In this document: one piece after another, positions 37,301 to 49,171 of the stretch
How the letters are laid out: each line of letters begins with the position of its first letter
Position numbering within the stretch: position 1 is the stretch's first letter
NCBI GenBank assembly: GCA_026874595.1
Contig: CM049307.1
Location: 36,436,862-36,500,861 of the forward strand
Length of the DNA: 64,000 bases
Direction: 5' to 3'
From: Sipunculus nudus
Lineage: Eukaryota; Annelida; Sipuncula; Golfingiida; Sipunculidae
Made by a program: the position numbers and the translations under genes
Notes under the pieces: model-generated
Told to the model about the DNA's origin: nothing
Seen by the model: only the letters and a program-made list of their open reading frames with translations
The model's database searches: none

Positions 37301-40300
37301 ATTCGCCTTCTTGCTCTTGCGTCTCACATATAGCATTCTACAGGCCACAGTTTTGAAAGAATCCTTTTGAAACTATTACATCTTAAGTCTTACACTAATA
37401 TCTCGAAACCAATTTTTCATTTTCCGGATATGGCCGCTAGGGGGCGCTGAACTCGAACCTCTCCCAACATATCATGCTTTGGCAATATCTACAAAACTAT
37501 AAACCTCAGTTACATAAACTGTAGCTTTTTTCTTCCTTTGAGTCTTCTCCTTAACCTGGATTAGTCATCTGGACTCAATCTTGAGTCACTTTGTCAGTGT
37601 TTTCGTCTGTTTGTCAGTTGTCCTCAAATTCGCCTGCTTAATTGTTGGCTCTTGCGTCTCACATGTAGCATTCTATAGGCCATAGTTTTGACGGAATCTT
37701 TTTGAAACTATTACATCTTATGTCTTACACTAATATCTAGAAATAAATTTTTCATTTTCCGGATATGGCCACTAGTGGGCGCTGCACACGACCCTCACAC
37801 ATACCATTATATTGGCCATATCTCTACACCAAAAGCCTCTGTTATATAAACTATAGCTTATTTTCTTCCTTTGAATCTTCTCCATAACCTCATTAAGGCA
37901 TCTGGTTTCAATCTTCTGTCACTTTGTCAGTGTGTCCATCTGTTTGACCGTTATCCTCAAAGTCGCCGGCTTGCTGGTTCTTATGCCTTACATATAGCAT
38001 TCTACAGGCCACGGCTTTGACGGAATCCTTTTAAAACTGGGACATCTCATGTCATACACTAATAATACGAAACGCATTTGTCGTCTTCGGAATATGTCTG
38101 CTAGAGGGCGCTACAGTCGAGCCTCCCAAGTATATCATTAATTCGCCATACCTCCAAAACTATAAATCTAAATTACATAAATTATAACTCATTTTCTTCC
38201 TTTGAATCTTCTCAATAACTAGCTTATGTCATCTGGTGTCAATCTTGTCTCACAAAGTCACTATGTCCCTCTGTTCGTCTTTTGTTGTCAGCTTTGTCTG
38301 CTTGCCTGTTCTTTTGTCTCATATGTCATTCTACGGGCCACATATTCTCAGCAATGTCCCTGAGAGTCATTCCATTAATAGAAAACCGACAATATGTTCT
38401 GTCTGTCCGTCTGTGTTTCACTTCCGAATTCCGGCAAGCGTTCGACCTATGGTCGTCTAGTTTGTTTGTTTGTCTGCACTCTCCTGGCCACAATTTTGCC
38501 ACAATCACCTTGAAACTTACAGGGATGATGAAAAACATAATTTCTAGGTGCCCTATTGTTTTTGGTTAAAATAGGTCAAAGGTCAAAGGTCAAGGTCACG
38601 ACAGGTATGGTTAACGGTTTTTGCACTATAACTTCGCCATAAATAGGCTTATCCACTTCTGCAATAGCTCATTTTTTTCGTCATCACCTGGCCTTTCTTT
38701 TGACATGTAGCTTACTTAAATTTGCTGTTACCATGGTTACGCAAATTGGGGAGAAATCATGGAATTTCGTGATATTTTTCAAATTTGCAGCAATCGTACT
38801 GATTCTGAGATATTTTATGTAACACAAGAATATCTCGAAATTGTTTTTTCAGATTTTGGAAATGGCCGCCAGGGGGCGTTGCAGATGAAAAAACATGAAC
38901 ATTTGTTTTGGTGCTATACCTCCAGAACTATTAAACATTGGGCCATTTCCATCACAGCACCTTCAACTGGGGTCCATGGGCTTATTTTTGCGCATAGGTG
39001 CCAAAGTGCGCTATTGCCAGATTTCTCTACTTTTGGGGTAAAACTTTTGAATTTTGAAAATATGCAGTTTTCAGCTTCTAACTCTGTCAGTTTTTATGCT
39101 GGAGAGGTCAATTTTTTTGCATCTTGTAGCCCTTGGTGAGTTCTCGGTGATCCAATCAAAAATCTTGCAAAATCTCGCACCGTTTCTCGTCAAACGAGAG
39201 TCTTCGACATTTCATTAAATATGACCTACAGGTTGCATTTTATTAACAATGGCTTTGAAATTAATGTATTTTGTGTTATTTATAAATATCTCGAAATTGT
39301 TTTTTCATTTTTTAAAAAAAGCCACCAGGGGGCGTGGTACTGGTAACACTACAACTTATCATTTTTGCACAACATCTTAAAAAATATTAAGCATATAACA
39401 ATTTCTTTTGTCGCATCTAAGACTAGGATCATTGGCTTATTCCTGGGTGCATGTAGCTTTGTGCTGCCGTTACCATGGTAACCAAATTTTGGGGTGAAAC
39501 TTGACAATCTGAAAATAATTAGTTTTTTGCTTTTATCTCTGTTGATATTTATATTTCAAGGGTCTAGTTTTCTGCATGAGGTAGCATTCCTTTGGCTCCA
39601 ATCCAGTCAATTGGAAGTCTCGTAGAATCTCGATCTGTTTTTCCGTCAAACGAGAAATTACGAGATTTCGCAGAAATGCTGATAACTCGATCACGTTTTA
39701 GGTTAAAGAGTATACGGTTTCAGCCTCTGGTAGCCTTTCGGAAGCTTAACATAATAAAACTGCAAATCTCGTCAAATCTCGCATCATCTACCGCCAAACG
39801 AGAATATTCGATATTTTGAACAAAATATTCAACAAATGTCTTTATCTCTTTCAATTTTATGCTAGAGATTTTATTTTTCTACTGTTCAACAATCATTTGA
39901 TTAGTGTTAAGTGATATAAATGAATATCTCGTTATATCTCGCACCATTTGTCGTCAAACGAGAACAGTGGACCATTTAAACAAATGCCTATTATGCTGTC
40001 ATTTTATACCCTACAGACATATAGTTTTTAGCATTTGACAGCGTCTGACACTCTCATTCACATCATGTGATTTTATTGCAATTCTCGTCAAATCTTGCCT
40101 CGTTTTTCATCAAATGATGAAAATACATCCAATTGCCGTGAGCACAAGTGGCTTCAGGGTTGACCGGTAAGTGCCGGCAAGGCTATTACAGTTGCATGTT
40201 GGCGTGCGCGGTCGTCCATGAATCTCACAAAGCAGCATTGAATAGAGGACAAAAGCCGCTAAATGTGGAGGGAACACACCTGTGATTTTTATTGTGCCCC

Positions 40301-43300
40301 CTTGTGCGGCCACTTGTGTTGCCAGGAACCACTGGCAAATCTTTGAAACCAGGGACGGATCCCCGATTTTGTAGTTGGGGGTGTCAAAATATGGGCTGAT
40401 CCCTGGTTAAGCAGTTGGGGGCAGGAGTAAAATTTTAATTATACATCAAATATATATATTAAAATAAAATATCTGGAAATTTATTTTTTTCCTTTTAGAA
40501 AATAGCCCCCAGATGGCGCTGCAGCAATCATTATTGTGCCATATCTCCAAAACTATAGACAGTGTCACAACATTGATTGCAGCTTCTGAAACTATATTTA
40601 ATGCGTTTAACCTCGTTGGGACTCTGTCGTATTCTGTGGGGGTTAAATTTTAATTATACATAAAATATATATAATAAAAATTAAGATATCGCGAAATTAT
40701 TTTTTTTCCCTTTCAGATGGCGCTGCAGCAATCATTATTGTGCCATATCTTCAAAACTATAGACAGTGTCACAACATTGATTGCAGCTTCTGAAACTAGA
40801 TTTAAAGCGTTTAACCTCGTGGGGACTGTCGTATTCCGCGGGGGTTAAAGTTTAATTATACATAAAATATATAAAATTAAAAATAAAACATCTCGAAACT
40901 ATTTTTTTTTCCTTTCAGATGGCGCTGCAGTAATCATTATTGTGCCATATCTCCAAAACTATAGACGGTGTCACAACATTGATTGCAGCTTCTGAACCTA
41001 GATTTAATGCGTTTTCCTCGTGGGGACATTGTCATATTCAGCAGAAGTTTAAATTTAATTATACATCAAATATTTATTATCAAAAAATAAAATATCTCGA
41101 AACTTACTTTTTGTCCTTTTAATAATAGCCGCCAGATGGCACTGCAGCAATCATTTTTTTGCCATATCTATAAAACTAGAGATAGTGTCACAACATTGAT
41201 TGCAGCATCTGAAACTAGATTTAATGGGTTTATCCTCGTGAAGACTTTGTCATATTCTTCCGTTACCATGGGGGCCTAATATAGGTTACAATTAAATTCT
41301 TCTTTTTCCTGAAATTCAAAATATGAAGATTTATTCTAATTGACTGACGCTTATTTTATTCATGCTTTCCATTCTCCATGACAGGAGTACATTGCCTACA
41401 CATGGAGTTATTTTCCGTCTGTCTGTCTACTCATTTGTGGCTATTGAAAATCAGCGAAATCACATAAAAATGTACTTCCATTTTAACCATGATAGCGGTT
41501 GTTCATTTGATCAAATCCAAACGTTCCCTGTCTGCCTGACTAGTAACTGTCCGTCTGTTTTGCTGTCTTATTTCCGGCCATTTCCGGAACTAGCTTTAAT
41601 GCCTTTAACCTCGTGGGGACTCTGTCGTATTCTGCGGGGGTTAAATTTTAATTATACATCAAATATATATAATAAAAAAATAAAATGTCTCGAAACATTT
41701 TTTGCCCTTTTAGAAATAGCCGCCAGATGGCGCTGCAGCAATCATCATTGTGCCATATCTCCAAAACTATAGACAGTGTTATACGTTCCCTGTCTGTCTG
41801 CCTAGTAACTGTCTGTCTGTTTCGCCGTCTTATTACCGGCCATTTCCGGCAAGTGTTCGTCCTTTGGTCGTCTAGTTTTAATGTGTAGTGTTCCCAGGCC
41901 CTGTCAGTCTCTTAAAATAAATCAAGTTATGTTTTCAAGGCCACATTTACGACCTGAAGTCACTCAGGCGAGATCCAGGATTTTTGCGCGGGTTGGGGGG
42001 GGGGGGGGGGGTGGGGGGGGGGGGGGGGTGACGGGTGTCATTGTGTGATTATTCCGAGCAACTTACCTGTCATTGTTTAAAAATGGTCTAAAAAAGGGAA
42101 AGGGTCTGTGATTGACAGGGGGTCTCGAGTCCCCCCCCCCTAGATTCGCGCATGTCACAACAGCTCTGTGCGGATACTGCGCCTAGCCGATGAAATTATG
42201 TCGGGTTAAGTAACCTAGACGGGGACCACTTCACCCGTTCCTTGTCCCCTGGATATCACCAACTTTCTGCTATTTTTAACCCACTGGAATTTCTTAATGA
42301 CAAATTAGTACGCTGATGAATTGATGGTTCAAAAATTTGAAAACTTTTGTACACCTACCGTATGGGATTACTGCTGGACCGGGTTCACCACGTTCTCCCT
42401 TAGGGCCTTGCGGTCCTGTGGCGCCTGTATTACCCATGACCGCTTGGCCTGGCTCACCCCGGTCTCCTTTTGGGCCTTGAGACCCTGTTGCGCCTGTTGA
42501 ACCGGGCGCTCCAGTTGCGCCTGTGGATCCTGTAACTGATGGGCCGGGCGGGCCTGTTGCGCCAGTAGAACCTGTCATACCATCGCGGCCTTGGACGCCT
42601 GGGATAAATGAAAATATGCATGCCATAAAACATAAATGCGACAGCTATTTATTCGTAACTGTTCCTAAAATCCATGTCATCACTTGCTGCACATTTTAAT
42701 TGAATTAATCTGACTAACCCATGATGTCATAACTTAGAAATTTCAAACTAAATTTGAATTTCGAAATAGAAATAATAATGACCTATTACCTGTTGGTCCT
42801 GGAAGTCCAGTAAAACCAATGGGACCAATTGGTCCGGGGAAACCGGTATAACCCTGGAACCCCATTGGCCCAGGTGAGCCTACATGTAAAAAAATATAGT
42901 AAAGTAAACTAGTGCCACAGTAAATGTTATAAATTGTGTCTGTAACAGCTGTATTCTCTTGAATATCTTGGCTGTCTTAAGAATAACATAGTACTATAAT
43001 TTATGAATCGTACTTTTCCCGCCCATTCTTCTTCCCATGCACCCCATTTAATGACGATATGTGTTCAGGATGGACTTAACCATTTGACAATAAGAAGAGA
43101 AATAAAATAATTCGGTACCATGCTGTGCTAATGCGAGCTTGTTATAACCGCTACTATTTGATCGCAACCTTTCGGAATTATAACATCGCATGACCAACCT
43201 GCAGGCCCAGTTGCTCCTGGTGTACCTGGGATTCCATTTTCACCAGCAGGTCCTGTCGGTCCTGTAGCACCTGTGGCGCCACCTGGGCTACCAGGAGGCC

Positions 43301-46300
43301 CAGTAGAACCATCACGTCCGGGTTCTCCGTGCTCTCCCCGTTCTCCCGTAGCCCCTTTGTTTATATAAAACATGTATATTTAGAAGCCACAAATATAAAG
43401 AAGGATGTTTGTTTGCTATTTGTACAAGCTTTTATTTAGAGAATTTTATGCCGATCCAGTTACACTTATCTTATCGCGGCCTTGGGCGCCTCAGACAAAT
43501 GAAAATATACTCGACATAAAATATTAAGACATTTATTAATACTTAAATTTTACATAAACCGATTTCACAATGAGCAGCGACAATTTAATTGAATTAATAC
43601 TCAAAATTCACGATGTCATGAATGAGATCTGTACAATTCAGAAAGAAAAATTACCAATTACCTGTTGGCCCAGGTCCAGTAAGACCAATTGGGCCAACTG
43701 GTCCGGGGAAGCCAGTATAACCTTGGAGCAATAATTTTTTAAAAGTGGCAATGAGTGGTAATATTACTACTATGGTTTCAAGGTCTGACGTCACATCTCA
43801 GACAGCAATATCTTACGTCTTAATGTCATACAAAATGATTGCACATTATTAGTAACATCTTTTAGCATTATCAGAAAGTAAAGGCAAACATGGCGTAAAG
43901 ATTACTTCAGTTTTTTTAAGATTTCTTGGTTACTTTAAATTTGAATTATAAGTTTTTTATCTTAGTGTTTACATTTGCTAAATCAAATACATGTCGCGTA
44001 CCTGTGAAGCCTTGTGGGCCGACGGGACCGGGTTGTCCCGTGAACCCGCGTGGTCCCATCTCACCGGGTTGGCCCGTGAACCCACGTTGTCCCATCTCAC
44101 CGGGCTCTCCCGTGAACCCACGTGGTCCCATCTCACCCGGCTGTCCCGAAAACCCGCGTGGTCCCATCTCACCGGGCTGACCTGTAGCTCCAGTCGGTCC
44201 TGGAATCCCGCTTGTACCAGGTGCACCTGTAAATCCTGGCGGGCCTTGGGACACAAACAATATAATTTAGCACAATCTGTAGCAACGCATTACATTTACC
44301 GCTGTACCAGTACAGCGATTATTGGTACATGGTACATGGATTATTGGTTACATAATAAATTGTACTTTTTTGTGGAATAAATGAATTTTGGCCGTCTTTA
44401 GATTACAATAATGTATCATAAACCCCAACCCACTAGAACGATGTGCGTTCAGAATATGTGTTCAGATATCTGTTTAGAAAAACACAAACATAACATAAAT
44501 TGATTTTCTATCATGATGGCCACGTGAATGCAGTACCCCTGTTGTAAAATTTATTTCACCGCAACGTTTCGGAATTTTAACATCATGACCAACCTGCAGG
44601 CCCAGTTGCTCCTACCGGACCTGAGATGCCATTTTCTCCAGCAGGTCCTGGGCTTCCCCGAGGTCCTGGAGCACCTGTTGGTCCTGTAGCTCCAGTGGCG
44701 CCACCTGGGCTACCGGGGAATCCGGTGGACCCACGTGGTCCCATCGGACCTGGTTGACCTGTTGCTCCTACGGGTCCTGGATTTCCTCTTGGTCCAAGAG
44801 GCCCGGTAGAACCATCACGTCCGGGTTCTCCGTGTTCTCCCGGTTCTCCAGTAGCACCTCCAGGTATATGAAACAAGGAAATATAATAACCGTGTTGCTT
44901 ACAAATAGATACGATTGTTCACTGCATATTTTCAGCTATTCCATGCAGACTTTAAAAAAAGATTATGTTACACTAATAAAGACCCGTGGTGTGTGTGTTA
45001 AATACGTTATGGAATTATATACGTTATTATATGAGTAGATATATGTTTAATGTTAATCTAGTCCTTTATTGATGGTAGCCAAAATCTGAGCAGAAGCTAG
45101 TTACAACACATGCATAATGGGTATTAGTAAAGTTCACCCAATAGTCTTATAAAGTCACTCTGTCTTCAATTCGGGCCATTACAATAATGGGCCATTGCAT
45201 GTTTGATCTTTATATGCAGCATCTAACACCTCATACTGTTATTCCCTTATATGTGATCACATGCCGTACAATATTACATTTCTATTTCTGTATAATATAC
45301 ATAAAGGGTAATGTAATATGCAGAAATCATTCTGCTCTTACACATTACATACAACGACAAGTCAAGTGCAAATTGTTTTGTTTACCCTCTTAGCCATATT
45401 CAAATATTATTGTCTCCCTTAACGTCTTCTTACACTGATATAATGGCACACAGCAGTGACAAAGAGGACTTTCAGAAGAGGCACACAACGGAGGTATGAG
45501 AATTTGGATCAAAGCATCTGATCTCTAAACTAATTCAGATTGAATAGTTAGATAGCTTTGAAAGCCACGGGTGCAAGCATTCGATTTTAATAAAATGAAA
45601 GAAAATTGGACGAATTCTAAAATGCATGATAATACAGTTCTGTTCATGACGGATTTGATAACAATGAACTTCAGCCTCAGCTGCTCCCTAAAATATGTGT
45701 AAACAACAACAAAAAATAAAATAAATAAGTCTGGCCTCATTTTATTTCCATAAAGTATTTGTGACTTGGGATCAGCGCGGCGCGATTTTGAAGTCTTTCA
45801 ATATTGACACTAGGACTTCGTATTTTCCAAAATTGGAAGGTCGTACGTAATGTGTTACTGAAACACACCATTGGTCATTTTCAATGCGGTTTGACGAGGC
45901 ACGTATCGACAGCACCTGCATGAGGGCCCCACTTTTTTTAATAATTATGCCAGCGTAACTTGTTTTATTTTAACTATTTAAGCATCAGAAACAAAGTTTC
46001 ATGAAGGTTTGGTATTTATATCTATTGCAGGTTATATATCAACGTTGGAATACGATTATTAAAATAAAAAAAAATCAAGTTGCAATACGTACAGGACAAT
46101 TTTGCATCTTTCCTGATCTCCGATGGCCTAATCTTTTTTAGTTTTATTTCCTAAACAGATGTATATGGATGTGTATTTTTTTTAATAATCGTATACCACT
46201 TATAATGTGTAACTAGATAAATGTGTAGAGAGCCGGTTTGAAGTAATTTCAGCTATGATTACCATTGTTTAGCATTTGTTCATGCGATAGACACGGTAAT

Positions 46301-48193
46301 CATTAGTGCAGACATTTTGGAATTGTTTCAATAGACTGGGCTTCATCCTTATGTTTGGAGTATTTCGGCATTTCATGTGCGGACAATTTGGTTGGAGGTA
46401 AGTTATCAGACCTATTGATGCCATTCTTTGATTATACCTCCACCAGGTAGCTATTATGTCTTCCTCTTGGTTCATTGGTCCGTTTGTCAGTTAGCAACTT
46501 TACACAAAATGTTGTAAACGGATTTTGATGACATTTAATAGAGGGTTAGGCTATCATCCAAAGGACAATTCATTAAATGTTGGAGGAAATCTAGATTATT
46601 ACGATATATTTCTGATCCAAAGGATAATATACCATTGTGATAATGCGACGAGGATACCTCCATTCAGAGCTTTTAGGGCCAGCTTTCGTCAGGTAACTAG
46701 GCAGTTCTTTTGTCGAGAAACTGAAGGTGCCAACCTAGTAAAAACACATGAAAGCTTGACAAAGGGGTCCTGGCTGGCAAATCCATGTAGTCGTACGACT
46801 ACAGACACCAAGTTCAGAAATCCTATACAGTTGCACCCAGCATTCACAAGGCCCTGGATGATAATTCACAACCAAATCAGGTTGGCACTGAACAATGAAT
46901 AACATTTATGGTTTCGTGTTTATTCACGGCTTTTAACATCAGCATGGCTGAAGGGGACTTTACAATACCTATAAGTTAGATAACATTTGCTCGCGCTATC
47001 GATCATTTCGGAAAGGCACAGTTCAGGTAGACATTTAGCAGGGCATGAAAAAGTGACATGTGCTTTGTCTATATGTAATTGATGGAGTCCTTTACAAAGG
47101 ATAAGACAATGATATGATTGTTCAGCTGCTGCGGTCTAGGAATGGGCTGCTCTGTTTACTTGTTTTGTTTGTATTTTGTTAAATCTTCCCCTGATTCACA
47201 ATGTAAAACGGTTTCGTTTGTCTTTTATTTTGTCATGGCTGTCCGTGCAGACAGCATCAACATCAGTTATTATGTAATCTAAGTTAATGTAAATTCTATG
47301 AATATGGCCAATGAGGTATCCATGGAGCGCTGAAAAAGAGTCCCAGAAAAAAATTATATTCAGTAGCCTTTAAACATTCAGTATTCCTAAATTTAAAATG
47401 TAATAAAACAAATGTTTCCACCGTATTTTGTAAATAAATTTCGCCTTCAACCAGAGGAAGACTCATATTAATCCGCACTCAGAATTTAATTAACCTTTCA
47501 TGTGGAACTATTTCTGCCACTTAGGCCATGCGGCTTCATTTTCTTTTTCCTTTTCACGTTTTGTCCTTTCAGGCACAACCAATTTAAAGGAATCTATTTA
47601 CAGTTACACTCAGAGACAACATGGAAGGAAGCGCATTATATATTTAGAATATTTACATCCATAGAGATTTGAAAAGAAGTCTCTTTGCAAACACACGCAT
47701 CCCTAATTAAACACCTCACGGACATAGTCGATAAGAAAATAAAATGGGTTTGTAAATATTTATATCTGAAAGGGTTTTATTCAAAACACACCTCTAGGTC
47801 CTGTTGCTCCTTGTGTACCAGGGATGCCATTTTCACCAGCAGGTCCTGGGTTTCCCCGTGCTCCTGGAGCACCCGTCGGTCCTGTGGCCCCAGTGGCACC
47901 ACCTGGGCTACCAGGGATCCCGGTAGACCCCTGTGGTCCAGCCGGGCCTGGTTCACCTGTTGCTCCGGCAGGTCCTGGGTTTCCTTGTGGCCCTGGAACA
48001 CCCGTCGGCCCTGTAGCGCCCGTAGCGCCACCTGGGCCACCGGGAGGCCCTGTAGAACCATCGCGTCCGGGTTCTCCGTGCTCGCCCGTTGCTCCAGCAA
48101 CACCTTTGTATATGAGAAGCAAGCATTATATAATTGCCGAAGTATCATGTCAAGACAAAGTATATATAATAGCCCAAATGAATACAAATATAA

Positions 48194-48238
<45 letters not shown>

Positions 48239-49116
48239 AATATATTGTTTAGTATGTTTATTGCATGTAAACAGACTTTCCTGACACGAGTGTGAAGAAG
48301 ATCAGACCGCGTTACTCGAACAGGTAATCTGAAATTTACAAGATTGTAACTAGTAAATGCTTAGCTTGACCACCCTTGAAAATGAGGTTCAATGGTCGAC
48401 AGTATTCTTCTAGTATTCTTCTAGAGTTATATCTTCTCTTGATCGATTATGTTTATCGTTTCTATTTTTTTTACCACGCCACGAATATCATAGCAAACAC
48501 CGTCAGTTATTGTTGTGATGAAAATGAAATTAACATTAATGTTATGAAAATATCAAATGAAAAAAGAAAACGACGTTTAGTTAGGTGTAATTCACGGCAA
48601 ACAAAGCAATATGTGCTTTGTTTGTGCATATAAAAGAACAGTGCCTGCACAAGACGGGAAGCCCATGATATGCTTTCAATGATAATACATATTTCTCATC
48701 ACTCTTACATAAACTTGGATATCATACGGTTTGCCACTTGAGGGTACGTATTTGACTTTATCTTTGCACGGTAATACTCAGGAGCCCGGGGGGGGGGGGC
48801 TATATAACATTTGGACTGTGTTTGCATAAGGGCCCTGCGCGGGTAAAAAATTGAACCCGCACACGCCCCGTATCATGCCCTGTCAGCCTACAGCCCGCCC
48901 CGCAATCAAAGAACAAAAATCAGCCCGCCCCGCCTCGCAGCAACTTTGATTCTTTCAGCCCGCACCCGCACCGCAAATTTTCTTTCAGCCCGCCACGCCC
49001 CGCATTTTTCAAGTTTCCGGCCCGCAGTCCAGCCCGCAAAATAATTTTTAAAAAAGTTTTCAGATCCAAAGGTTTACATATCAAGAATATTTTACAGCAC
49101 ATATATAAGCCACGCT

Positions 49117-49171
<55 letters not shown>

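Larger units (their letters stand above)
31009..39482. promoter_or_regulatory. Eight RFX X-box-like palindromes
   Basis: GTTACCATGGTTAC or its perfect palindromic form occurs at 31009, 32423, 32872, 33326, 35119, 36799 (GTAACCATGGTAAC), 38727 and 39469 (GTTACCATGGTAAC). The X-box consensus is GTNRCC-N(0-3)-RGYAAC. The 39469 copy fits perfectly. The copies are part of the head unit or its relatives, so function is unproven. Confidence 0.4.
30301..41890 (+). repeat. 11.6-kb composite tandem array (HINE-like units)
   Basis: Almost the whole stretch is built of tandem subunits in one orientation. A ~330-bp head unit beginning CTCTCCTGGCCACAATTTTG occurs five times (30760, 32172, 34871, 36552, 38482). 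It is followed by variable numbers of 148-bp units, or by ~316-bp units, or by ~200-bp units. Several copies end with CCGGCAAGC, then a small hairpin (TGACC-tct-GGTCA or CGACC-tat-GGTCG), then TCTTG or TCTAG before a TTTG run. This layout resembles Helentron-derived HINE elements that multiplied in tandem. Open frames within it are periodic translations of the repeat, not genes. Confidence 0.75.

Noticed and set aside
46525-46902. 125-codon plus-strand frame inside a collagen intron.
   Set aside because: It begins in a dispersed-repeat-like segment and shows no domain or codon bias; a chance frame is more likely.
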